Assembly: GCA_963632825.1 (NCBI GenBank)
Contig: CAVGWF010000006.1
Coordinates: 1-55,731, forward strand
Origin: F23-B02 sp963632825
Lineage (GTDB): Bacteria > Bacillota > Clostridia > Oscillospirales > Oscillospiraceae
Direction of reading: 5' to 3'
Length of the DNA stretch: 55,731 nt
The notes below the pieces were generated by a model, which had not been told where the DNA came from, did not search any database, and saw only the letters and a program-made list of their open reading frames with translations. Numbering within the stretch: the first letter of the stretch is position 1; each line of letters begins with the position of its first letter. The translations under genes and the position numbers were made by a program. Below are positions 1 to 7,971 of this stretch, piece by piece.

Positions 1-1906
1 CGTAGTGGGCGATGTTCACGAAAACCTCCTCGATGGCGACGCTCACGGCGATCTGCAGCTTCATCGAACAGCCTGCCTTTTCAAGCTCACCCTCGACAAA
101 ACCGAGGACCTCGTGAATGTTCTCCTCCTTAGCCTCGAAAACACGCTCAAGCATAGCGGACGGGCCGTGAAAGTCCATGAGCAGCATCGTGATATCGTCA
201 AACTGCGGTGCGCCGTCGGCAAAGCTCTGTAAAGACAGCCTGAGCTCCCTGAGCATTGCTTCGGTATCGCAGTGCTTGTGGCTGTTCAAGAAGTCTCTGA
301 GCCGCTCCTCACCGTACAGCCGCTGCTTTGTATCCGTCGTTTCCGTAACGCCGTCGGTGTACAGGAACAGACGATCGTCCGGCTTCACTGTCAGGCTGCT
401 CTGCCGGTATCTGATATTATCCATTCCGGCAAGAACAAGACCGCTTCTCTCGCGCAGATATTCAAATTCGCCGTTGGCCCTTTTAAGCAGCGGCGGATTG
501 TGCCCGGCGTTTACATATGTAAGCTCACCGGTATTTATATCGAGAACGCCCATCCACGCCGTAACGAACAGACCTGCATCGTTTCCGTCGCACAGCAGTC
601 TGTTGACCGTCGTAAACACCTCCGAGGGCTCCTGCCCCATCTGGGTATAGTTTTTTATGAGCGTTTTCGTTATGACCATGAACAGCGCCGCCGGAACGCC
701 CTTGCCGGAAACATCGGCAACGACCAGGGCGAGCCTGTCCTCACCGATCATGAAAAAGTCGTAGAAATCGCCGCCGACCTCCTTGGCAGGATGCATAAGT
801 GCATACAGATCAAATTCGCAGTGCTCGGGGAAGGGGGGGAAGATGCACGGCAGCATATGCGCCTGAATATCCGATGCAAGCTCAAGCTCTGCATTTATGC
901 GCTCCTTTTCCGCCATGACGCTCTGAAGATTGTCGACATACCTTCCGAGGTCGCGAATCATGGACATGTACGAGCGCGCAAGCTCGCCGACCTCAGTGGA
1001 GTCCCGCGCATAGATCTCGCATTCGCTCAGCAGCCTGCTGCGCTGAATATCCGTCGAGTGACCGGAGTAGTAGCTGCCGGCGATCTTTGCAAGCTTTTCG
1101 ATAGGACGGGATATTTTCCGCTCCGTAAAGCGCATGAAGCCGATCGAAAGGGCAAAATAGGTGTTCATGGCAAGCGTTTCAAAGAGATATATCTTGCCGA
1201 GAACGCTGATGCCGCCCGTTCCGTACCTGTCGGTCAGGTAGACGGCGGTGCCGACGAACACGCAGATACAGAGACCGGTGATGAGTGTGTTAAGTATCAT
1301 CCTTTCGTTCATGGAAAACCGCAAGGGCTTCGTTTCTCCGCCCTCCTTCAGATTTTCTATGTGCATCTGCAGAAGACTGCCGAGTATCATCAGCGGAGCG
1401 CCGAACAGTAGTCCCGCGTCAAAGCTGTTTATGAAAAGATACAGATTATCAAATGAAATGATGTCCGAAACATTGTACGCATGGTTAAGTATGCTCGTAA
1501 ACAGCACCGTCAGGAGCGCGTTGAGTGCCAGCAGCAGGCAGAATTTGAGTATTCTCGCCACGCTGTCGAGCCGGAACTCCCGTCCGCCGCGCTCGATGTT
1601 TATCTTTTTCCAGAAGAAATACGCGCACATGGCGTAAAGTATCTGCAAAACGCTGTTTATCGAGGCATACAGAAGCTCATAGCCCGCGCTCATATCGCAG
1701 ATAAGATTTCCCGCTGCGCAGCCGAGCGCCGCCGGCCAGCCGAAGATCATGCCGAGCACCGGCGTGAGAGCTGCCGTAGGACGCATCTGTGTAAGCTCCG
1801 ATGCCGCCGCCCAGAGCTTGAACGGCGCCGTGAGCAGTATAAACAGCAGCATGTTCATAGCAAACACGAACAGCGCCGCACGCTTTTTAGTAAGTTTCAT
1901 TTTCAT
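1..1906 (-). CDS. RsbU/SpoIIE-like PP2C phosphatase fused to an RsbW-like kinase domain, membrane sensor (partial)
   Basis: The reading frame is open from ATG at 1906 past the left edge, about 635 codons. A GGAGG lies 12 bases before the ATG. Residues 10-100 are hydrophobic, with QMRPTAALTPVLGMIFG and a GCAAGN segment like small transporter-type sensor domains. More membrane segments follow to about 270, then a HAMP-like linker. From about 340 is a PP2C/SpoIIE phosphatase domain: DIQAHMLP, VGGDFYDFF, VADVSGKGVPAA, YTDGVTE and DDITML, the metal-binding Asp residues all present. After about 575 a HATPase anti-sigma-type domain begins (AVSVAIEEVFVNIAHYA) and is cut by the window edge. It probably senses a signal at the membrane and acts on a SpoIIAA-like anti-anti-sigma factor. 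That partner is not adjacent inside the window. It is the last visible gene of the minus-strand operon starting near 6580. Confidence 0.85.
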   Translation of the reverse strand, partial: MKMKLTKKRAALFVFAMNMLLFILLTAPFKLWAAASELTQMRPTAALTPVLGMIFGWPAALGCAAGNLICDMSAGYELLYASINSVLQILYAMCAYFFWKKINIERGGREFRLDSVARILKFCLLLALNALLTVLFTSILNHAYNVSDIISFDNLYLFINSFDAGLLFGAPLMILGSLLQMHIENLKEGGETKPLRFSMNERMILNTLITGLCICVFVGTAVYLTDRYGTGGISVLGKIYLFETLAMNTYFALSIGFMRFTERKISRPIEKLAKIAGSYYSGHSTDIQRSRLLSECEIYARDSTEVGELARSYMSMIRDLGRYVDNLQSVMAEKERINAELELASDIQAHMLPCIFPPFPEHCEFDLYALMHPAKEVGGDFYDFFMIGEDRLALVVADVSGKGVPAALFMVITKTLIKNYTQMGQEPSEVFTTVNRLLCDGNDAGLFVTAWMGVLDINTGELTYVNAGHNPPLLKRANGEFEYLRERSGLVLAGMDNIRYRQSSLTVKPDDRLFLYTDGVTETTDTKQRLYGEERLRDFLNSHKHCDTEAMLRELRLSLQSFADGAPQFDDITMLLMDFHGPSAMLERVFEAKEENIHEVLGFVEGELEKAGCSMKLQIAVSVAIEEVFVNIAHY

Positions 1907-1952
1907 TGAGGACTTTTACCTCCTTTGTCGTCTGTATGCAGAGGGTTAAAGC

Positions 1953-3161
1953 TTATTTCTTTTGCTTTGCCAGAGGCACGGCGGGGAACATGCTCAGGCT
2001 TTTTGTCATCGCTGCGGTAAACAGTATGACGCCGGAGACGGAGAAAAGCTGCAGGCCCCAAAGCGCTGTGTCTACGCCGACAAGGTCTATCATAATACCG
2101 CCGGCAAAGCTGGCTATCAGATAACCGAGCGTCAAGGCACTTCCTACGATCGACTGCCCCTTGAGAAATTCGCTCTCCGGCAGAGTGTGGGCTACAAAAC
2201 GAACGCCCGCCGGCACATAGACCGCATAGCCTGCAAACTGCAGAAGCTCCGCCGCATACAGCAGATAAACATTCGGCGCGAGCATAATAAAGAAGCTCTT
2301 TGCCGCCCACATCCAGCCGGCAATGATAAGAAGCCTGCGGTTTCCGATATTGTCGGCGACGCGGCGGTACAGGAGCATTGCGGGAAGCTCCGTCATTGCG
2401 GAGATAAATGTTGCAACGCCGAGGTTTGAGCTGTCACCGCCTATGCGCAGAATGACCTGAATAAGGTAGGTATCCATAAAGCCGCTTGTGGTTGCAAGGC
2501 AGAGCACGCCGGCAAAGAAAATATAAAACTGCGGATACTCCTTCATCAGTATTTTCTTTTCGTTCGGCGTTACGCTGCCCGGCTGACGCTCGGCAACATT
2601 CGGTGCATTGAATGCAGGAAGGGCAAAGCACAGCAGAACACACGGAATGATGTACAGCCCCGGCAGTATATTGGTCGTAAATTTCCGTATCAGCAGACCG
2701 GTGGCAAGGCTCGTGAGCGAAAAGGCCATCGAGCCGCAGCCGCGCGCTGCACCGAAGTTGATCCTTGTGCCCAGCTCATGGTAGCCGCGGTAAAGGGAAT
2801 TTACCGACGACTGCATAGAGGAATTGAGCGAGTATACAAGAATGTATATTATACAGAAGCCGAGCCCGCCGAGCGGGAGCAGCATGAGTGCTGCCGACAG
2901 TATGACAATAAGCACATGGATGGCAAACATTGCCCGCCCCAGACGCACGCCCGTGCGCTGAACGAAGGCGGCAACCAATATCTGAAAGCCCGCCGAGCCG
3001 AGATTTCCGAGACCGATGATAACGCCTATCCTTCCGCTGCTGAAGCCGCGGTCAAGCAGATATGTCGATGCAAAGCAGGCTATCATTGCCAGCGAGCAGA
3101 AATAAAGTGCCTGAATGACCGCATAAAATGCGGTCGCATTTTTCTTGTTTACCGATATCAT
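1953..3161 (-). CDS. MFS transporter
   Basis: A 402-residue protein with about 12 hydrophobic segments, typical of the major facilitator superfamily. The loop after segment 2 and the motif SLYRGYHELGTRINFGAARG in the middle of the N-terminal half suggest the LacY/nucleoside-symporter-like MFS branch, so a proton-coupled sugar or nucleoside carrier is possible, but the substrate cannot be read. The ATG at 3161 is chosen because AAAGGA lies 10 bases upstream. A TTG three codons earlier (3170) sits too close to that site. The Shine-Dalgarno overlaps the end of the upstream hydrolase gene, so the two are likely translated together. Confidence 0.85.
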   Translation of the reverse strand: MISVNKKNATAFYAVIQALYFCSLAMIACFASTYLLDRGFSSGRIGVIIGLGNLGSAGFQILVAAFVQRTGVRLGRAMFAIHVLIVILSAALMLLPLGGLGFCIIYILVYSLNSSMQSSVNSLYRGYHELGTRINFGAARGCGSMAFSLTSLATGLLIRKFTTNILPGLYIIPCVLLCFALPAFNAPNVAERQPGSVTPNEKKILMKEYPQFYIFFAGVLCLATTSGFMDTYLIQVILRIGGDSSNLGVATFISAMTELPAMLLYRRVADNIGNRRLLIIAGWMWAAKSFFIMLAPNVYLLYAAELLQFAGYAVYVPAGVRFVAHTLPESEFLKGQSIVGSALTLGYLIASFAGGIMIDLVGVDTALWGLQLFSVSGVILFTAAMTKSLSMFPAVPLAKQKK

Positions 3162-3176
3162 GCAGATCAAATCCTT

Positions 3177-4082
3177 TTACGCCTGAAGAAAGTCAAGGCA
3201 GCGCTGCCTGTAATCCGGGGCCTCGTCATACACACCGTGACCGTAACCGTCACCGTAAAGATAAAGTTCACAGCCGAGGGCTTCGGCTATCTGCCTTGAG
3301 CCCTCCGCACCGACAACCTTGTCGCCCTCAGAGCCTATAACGAGCACGGGACATTTAATGCCTGAAAGCTCGTCATAGCAGTCAAAGCTCCTGCAGGCAG
3401 CGGCAAGGATGATAAAGCGCTCGTACTCCTCGTCGCTGATGCCGGAGTTCATTGATATGAGCGTATCACGGTAGGCTTCAAGCGTTGCTTCGGAGTAAAC
3501 GCTGTCGACAAAGCTTTCGAGCAACTTTGCCTCCTGCTTTTCCTCGGCAAGGCTTATCCATTCGTCAACGATGCCGTTAAATCCGTCATTGGGCTTTGCC
3601 AGTGTAGAGCCGAGGATCAGCTTATGCACGAGCTCGGGATGATCTATGGCGAGGTACTGAGCTATCATGCCGCCCTGAGACGCGCCGAAAACATCGGCAT
3701 TTTCAATGCCGAGTGCCTTCATCGCCTTTGCCGTGTCGGCAGCCATGTCACGAACGGTATAGCCGATGTGTATATCCTTCGCTCTGTCGAAAAGATATAC
3801 GGTGTATTCCTCGGCAAAATCCTTGTATGCCTCCGCAATGGCATCGGCTGAGCCCATAACGCTGTGAACGGACAGACCGGGCAGTATCACAAATGATTTT
3901 TCGCCGCTGCCGAATGTTATATAATCCATTTCCATGCCTCCGGAAGATACTGTTTTTACGCTTGCCGCAGACGACGGAGCAGCGGTCGGCTCCGCCGTTG
4001 GCTCCGGCTCAATACCGGCTTGACAGCCGGTGATGCCGAGCAGAAGCATTCCTGCAATAAGTGCAGAGATAAGTTTTTTCAT
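3177..4082 (-). CDS. Alpha/beta hydrolase, lipoprotein
   Basis: A 301-residue predicted lipoprotein. The signal peptide ends in a lipobox (ITGC, Cys20), followed by a Pro/Thr/Ala-rich linker (residues 22-42), so the enzyme is probably tethered outside the cell. The hydrolase fold shows a nucleophile elbow GASQG (Ser135), a probable acid in EGDKVV (Asp254) and a probable catalytic His282 in GYGHGVYDE. This is the usual order for the family. The substrate is unknown: esters, lactones or peptides are all possible. It lies 10 bases after the C69 dipeptidase gene and 15 bases before the MFS start, so it is in the same operon. Confidence 0.85.
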   Translation of the reverse strand: MKKLISALIAGMLLLGITGCQAGIEPEPTAEPTAAPSSAASVKTVSSGGMEMDYITFGSGEKSFVILPGLSVHSVMGSADAIAEAYKDFAEEYTVYLFDRAKDIHIGYTVRDMAADTAKAMKALGIENADVFGASQGGMIAQYLAIDHPELVHKLILGSTLAKPNDGFNGIVDEWISLAEEKQEAKLLESFVDSVYSEATLEAYRDTLISMNSGISDEEYERFIILAAACRSFDCYDELSGIKCPVLVIGSEGDKVVGAEGSRQIAEALGCELYLYGDGYGHGVYDEAPDYRQRCLDFLQA

Positions 4083-4092
4083 TGCCTGCTCC

Positions 4093-5826
4093 TTACCTGG
4101 CAGCCCCGCGCCTTTTTACGAGAATAATAACGACTGCCGCTGCAACGACCGCGGCCGCAGCCACGATGACGATCGTTTGTGCGGAAACCGAGGAAGAATC
4201 ACCGCTGCCCCCGTCCGGAACATCCGGCACCTTGCCATACGCGGAAGCATCCAGCGTTACGGTCAGAGGATCAACCTGCTTGAGCTCGTCTATGACCTCG
4301 TGGGTCTCGGGATTTCTGCCGTTTTTCATGGTGTTGCTGTTTTTGCTCATGTACCAGCGGACATCGTTGAGAAGCTGACCGGCATCGTTAAAGGCCTGCT
4401 CCTGCACCGAATTGCAGTAGTCGGTTATGTACTGCTTTGCGGCAGCACCGTCGCCGAGAGAGGCGGCGGCAGTGAGCACCGTCTGCATCCCCTCCGTCAT
4501 GAGCGCTTCGGCCTGATGCCAGTATGCGCGAACCGGCTCGCCGTAGATCTTATATGCGTCTTTCTCAACGCAGAGGGTGTTGAGCTCCTTAAAGCGGTAG
4601 TAGGGGTAAAGCTGCGTATCGAACACACCCGTTTCGTCGGCTGTCTGACTGCGGGCGTAGGGAGCACTGATGCTGGTTGCGGCATTCGATACCGGAACGA
4701 ATACGCCGTACAGCGCAGGACCCGTGCTCTCCCATGTAACGCAGGACATATCCGCGGGGAGATCGGGGTATATCTGTGCAATGTGAACGCTCAGCGCGGT
4801 GTCCGTTCCGATAACGCGCATATCCGTGCGGCCCGTTTCATCGGGACTGTATTCGGTGCCCTCGTAGCGGTTGCGCATGATCTCCATGACATCAAGCAGA
4901 GAGACCTTTTCGTCCGGTGTAAAGCACAGAGGGTAGAGCGCGTTCTTGTCGTAATCGCCGTAGGCGGAGGGAGCCATGAGCTGATGCGCTATCCATGTTC
5001 TCATGTGGGAATAGTTTGTCACCACTTCGCTGCCCGAGTAGGTAGCAAGCAGATTGAGCTCACCGTTTTCACCGTAAACGGCGAAGCCGCCGTCCTTGGC
5101 AAGACTCTCTAACTCCTTGGAGAGTATGCAGTCGGCGTAATCGGACACATATTCAAGGGAAAACTCGTTTCCGAAGGCACATACCTTATCGTCCGGCAGC
5201 TTTACCGCCGCATACTGATGACCGCCGTACATCTCGATATACCACGCCTCCTTCTGGTCGGCGATAAGCGCAATATTGACCTCGCTGCTGCCGTAGGTGT
5301 CAATAAGGGACAGGAGCACCTCAACGCCCTCTCTGGCAGTTGCGCTCTGGCAGGTCACAAGATCAACGGCCGTAAACTCGGACAGACCGTGCTCTATAAG
5401 AGGATCGGCCTCCAGCGCGGCAGAGTTTGAAAACGAGGTGATGGACATTATCATAGCAACGCCGTATTCGTTCGTGCAGACCGTCGCGTCGCTGCCGAGA
5501 CCGTTTGCCGCCGTCGCGCTCGCCATCCACGGAGTGGAGGTGTAGCGGTAGGTGGTGTCGGGCAGAGGTGCAAATACCGTCTTGTCGTTATCTACGGGCA
5601 TCGTTCTCCCGGGTTTGTTTTCGACGCGCTCGGTAATGGTAATATAGTTTGCCCAAACATCCTGATAGTCGTTGGATTTGGCCATGATAACCGTGCCGTC
5701 GGTGCTCGCCTTTGAGCCGACATACACTGCGGTGCAGGCATGAGCCTGGACTGCGCCCGCGCACACGAATGTAAAAGCAATGGCAAGCAAGCATATCATG
5801 CGGTGAAGTCTGAGTCTTTTTCTCAT
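4093..5826 (-). CDS. Family C69 dipeptidase (PepD-like), membrane anchored
   Basis: A 577-residue member of peptidase family C69, N-terminal nucleophile hydrolases that cleave dipeptides. The N-terminal signal peptide (residues 1-30) ends just before CTAVYVG. Cys31 would become the catalytic N-terminal nucleophile after cleavage, as expected for the family. NDYQD and the WYIEMYGGHQYAA segment fit C69 enzymes. A C-terminal hydrophobic helix (about residues 548-570) followed by KRR suggests anchoring to the outer face of the membrane. The start is ATG at 5826, preceded by AGGAG nine bases upstream. An overlapping ATG at 5833 is out of frame. Confidence 0.88.
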   Translation of the reverse strand: MRKRLRLHRMICLLAIAFTFVCAGAVQAHACTAVYVGSKASTDGTVIMAKSNDYQDVWANYITITERVENKPGRTMPVDNDKTVFAPLPDTTYRYTSTPWMASATAANGLGSDATVCTNEYGVAMIMSITSFSNSAALEADPLIEHGLSEFTAVDLVTCQSATAREGVEVLLSLIDTYGSSEVNIALIADQKEAWYIEMYGGHQYAAVKLPDDKVCAFGNEFSLEYVSDYADCILSKELESLAKDGGFAVYGENGELNLLATYSGSEVVTNYSHMRTWIAHQLMAPSAYGDYDKNALYPLCFTPDEKVSLLDVMEIMRNRYEGTEYSPDETGRTDMRVIGTDTALSVHIAQIYPDLPADMSCVTWESTGPALYGVFVPVSNAATSISAPYARSQTADETGVFDTQLYPYYRFKELNTLCVEKDAYKIYGEPVRAYWHQAEALMTEGMQTVLTAAASLGDGAAAKQYITDYCNSVQEQAFNDAGQLLNDVRWYMSKNSNTMKNGRNPETHEVIDELKQVDPLTVTLDASAYGKVPDVPDGGSGDSSSVSAQTIVIVAAAAVVAAAVVIILVKRRGAAR

Positions 5827-5877
5827 GTTTCATTTCTCCTCACAGTTATTTTGTTTACCCTTATACCTCGGAGCTCA

Positions 5878-6507
5878 TCAGCCGAGGCTCAGGCCGTTTG
5901 CCAGAATGTATGCGGTAAATGCACCGGCGAGTATAAGCGCAAGCAGGATGGATACGAGCCGGTATTTCTTTTCCTTCTGGATGCAGAAGCTCATTATAAA
6001 TATTGATGCAAAGCAGACGATGCCGCTCAGGAGATGATGCGGGAAGCTGCTGAATGCCTGATAGAGATAGGATACGCCCATAAAGGCCTGTATCGTGTTG
6101 CCCAGACCGAGTATAACCGCACCGAGCATGTTCTGCTTTTTGCAGTAATACGCAATAAAGCCGCCGGGTAGGGTAAGGAAGGTCGCGGGAAGCCAGATGG
6201 AACGATAGTAATACCACGCCTGACTGGCGGTGAGCGACCCGAACAGGATCTGAACCATGTATGCCAGCGGCTGGCTTATGAGGAAGAAAACAAAGCACTT
6301 GAGCATTGCCTCCCAGCCTTTATTGCAGTTTACAACGATGATAACGGCGAAAATGACCCACCATTCGTAGGCAATTCCTATGTCCTGAAACGATGTATTC
6401 TCCAGCGCGTCTATCAGCATGACAGCACCGGTATAAATGCCTGCCGCGGCTGCAAACAGGATCACAGTGAGCCAACTCATCTTCAGGCTTCCGTACAGCT
6501 TTTTCAT
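5878..6507 (-). CDS. Integral membrane protein of unknown function
   Basis: I do not recognise a family. The protein has 209 residues and about six hydrophobic segments, beginning at MSWLTVILFAAAAG, with short loops and a basic EKKYR loop before the last segment. The frame is open further upstream, but the ATG at 6507 has GGAGG six bases before it, so the longer version is unlikely. It is the first gene of the operon that continues with the C69 dipeptidase 51 bases downstream, and a good sigma-A promoter lies about 75 bases before it. A small transporter or sensor subunit is possible. Confidence 0.75.
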   Translation of the reverse strand: MKKLYGSLKMSWLTVILFAAAAGIYTGAVMLIDALENTSFQDIGIAYEWWVIFAVIIVVNCNKGWEAMLKCFVFFLISQPLAYMVQILFGSLTASQAWYYYRSIWLPATFLTLPGGFIAYYCKKQNMLGAVILGLGNTIQAFMGVSYLYQAFSSFPHHLLSGIVCFASIFIMSFCIQKEKKYRLVSILLALILAGAFTAYILANGLSLG

Positions 6508-6583
6508 GTATGTCCTCCGAGATACCGCCCGGCACCGGCATTTTAAAACGCCCGGCGCGGAAACAGATGTTTTTAACTGAGTC

Positions 6584-6612
6584 AGTATATCAAATAAATA
6601 CCGAATAAGCAA
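6584..6612 (-). promoter_or_regulatory. Sigma-A promoter for the five-gene minus operon
   Basis: Read on the minus strand: -35 TTGCTT (6607-6612), 17-base spacer, -10 TATACT (6584-6589). It leaves a leader of about 70 bases before the start at 6507. Confidence 0.65.
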
Positions 6613-6887
6613 TAACGCAGCGTTAATTATTAATCAAAAAAGCAGAAAATGATTGCGGTCATTCGCAGTGCAAGATGATATAATTATCAAAAACCTTGAA
6701 CGGGAGAAGCAACGGTATGAGGATAAGCGTTTTCCGCACCGGTCGGGTGAGAGCGTCGCCATATCTGCCGTACGGCGGAGATAATTGCAGCATAATAAAA
6801 GCGGCGGGGCTTACTACCCCAAAACACGGCTGGATATGGCTTCCGGCGGCATAAATTTACTGCGCACCGCATTGGACTGACGCAAAA
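6613..6887. other. Intergenic stretch without a convincing gene
   Basis: Between the promoter of the minus operon and the terminator of the next hydrolase gene. The only item seen is a 45-codon plus-strand frame, 6717-6854, with a poor GGGAG-like site and a TATAAT 45 bases earlier. Its protein has no recognisable feature, so I do not call it a gene. Confidence 0.4.
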
Positions 6888-6935
6888 AATTGCCCCCCGC
6901 TTTCAGGCAGAAAACGGAGGTCAATTTTTGCACCG
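6882..6935 (-). terminator. Intrinsic terminator of the lipase-like gene
   Basis: Read on the minus strand, CCTCCG pairs with CGGGGG and is flanked by an A-rich arm matching the T-run GCAATTTTTTGC. It sits just after the stop at 6946. The outer A/T arms would also fold in the plus direction. Confidence 0.6.
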
Positions 6936-6945
6936 GCTATGCGCA

Positions 6946-7875
6946 TTATATTTTGCTGTTTATCCATGTGAGAATGTCGCTGTATACCTCGGCACGGTTT
7001 GTCTCATTGAGCATTTCGTGCCTGCCGCCCTTATACAGCTTTATCGAGACATCCTTCATGCCGGCTTTTTTGAAATTCTCGTATGCCAGCTTCACGCCCT
7101 TGCCGCACTCGCCGACGGGATCCATATCGCCGGACATGAAATATACCGGAATATCCTTCTGCATTGCCGCAAGGTTATCGACATTCGTAATGAACTTAAC
7201 ACCGGTCATCATGTCCCTGAACAGGCTGCATGTCGGAATAAAACCGCAGAGAGGATCGGCGATGTATCTGTCGACGATCTCCTCGTCGCGCGTGAGCCAG
7301 TCGTAATCGGTGCGGGGCTTGTCATAGTTCTTGTTATAGCTGCCGAATGCGAGATTGTTGAGGAATTTGCTGTAGTGGTGGGCACCCTTGAGAGAGGTAA
7401 CGAGATTGCCCATGAACAGACCGCCGCTCACGAGCGCAGCACTCTGATTGCCGGTGCCGCTTATGACGGCCGCGTCAAAAGCGCCGGGATAGCGGATAAG
7501 ATGCGTGCGTGCCATAAAGCTGCCCATGCTGTGACCGAACATAATAAACGGTATGCCGGGATAGGTCTTTTTCATTGCCCGACGGAGAATCTCCTCGTCC
7601 TTTATTATGTAGTCCCAGCCGTCTTTGTCGGCGAAAAAGCCCTTCTGCTCGGGAGCCTCTATAGTCTTGCCGTGACCAAGATGATCGGTGCCGGCGACTA
7701 CGAAGCCGTTTTCGGCAAGAAAGTGCATGAAATCGTCGTATCTCTCGATGTACTCGGCAATACCGTGCATTATCTGCACATAGCCTCGCACGGGCACATC
7801 GGGAATGCACCTTCTGACATGAATGTGGTTTTTACCGGTGCTTGAATCAAAATAAAAATCGTTGAAAGTAGGCAT
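6946..7875 (-). CDS. Alpha/beta hydrolase, monoacylglycerol lipase/lysophospholipase-like
   Basis: A 309-residue soluble hydrolase of the serine aminopeptidase/PldB-like group. The oxyanion motif MHGIAEY is near residue 36, the nucleophile elbow GHSMG has Ser116, the acid is probably Asp252 in MDPVGE, and the base His286 in GGRHEML. Spacing and length are typical of monoacylglycerol lipases, which release glycerol and fatty acid. No signal peptide is seen. The gene diverges from glycerol kinase with only 96 bases between the starts, so glycerol released from lipids could be phosphorylated by the neighbour. That link is inference. GGGGAGGA lies eight bases before the ATG. Confidence 0.85.
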   Translation of the reverse strand: MPTFNDFYFDSSTGKNHIHVRRCIPDVPVRGYVQIMHGIAEYIERYDDFMHFLAENGFVVAGTDHLGHGKTIEAPEQKGFFADKDGWDYIIKDEEILRRAMKKTYPGIPFIMFGHSMGSFMARTHLIRYPGAFDAAVISGTGNQSAALVSGGLFMGNLVTSLKGAHHYSKFLNNLAFGSYNKNYDKPRTDYDWLTRDEEIVDRYIADPLCGFIPTCSLFRDMMTGVKFITNVDNLAAMQKDIPVYFMSGDMDPVGECGKGVKLAYENFKKAGMKDVSIKLYKGGRHEMLNETNRAEVYSDILTWINSKI

Positions 7876-7903
7876 GGAAAATATCCTCCCCGTATGTTAT
7901 AGT
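7875..7903 (+). promoter_or_regulatory. Possible promoter of glpK
   Basis: TGGAAA (7875-7880), 17 bases, TATAGT (7898-7903). The -35 match is weak. It lies about 70 bases before the glpK start. Confidence 0.4.
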
Positions 7904-7907
7904 ATGA

Positions 7908-7935
7908 ATTATAGCATAAATACGGCAAAATGCAA
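7908..7935 (-). promoter_or_regulatory. Promoter of the lipase-like gene
   Basis: Minus strand: TTGCAT (7930-7935), 16-base spacer, TATAAT (7908-7913). About 33 bases before the ATG at 7875. Confidence 0.6.
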
Positions 7936-7971
7936 CGAATTTAGCAAGCAGTTAAACATGGAGGTATGCAA

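Noticed and set aside
272..1411. Long plus-strand frame of 379 codons
   Set aside because: It is antisense to the phosphatase gene, which has clear PP2C motifs, and has no ribosome binding site.
6717..6854. 45-codon plus-strand frame
   Set aside because: Weak ribosome site, no recognisable protein features. Kept only as a note within the intergenic entry.
7862..7867. TTGAAA as the -35 of glpK
   Set aside because: No -10 at a workable distance; the TGGAAA/TATAGT pair fits better.
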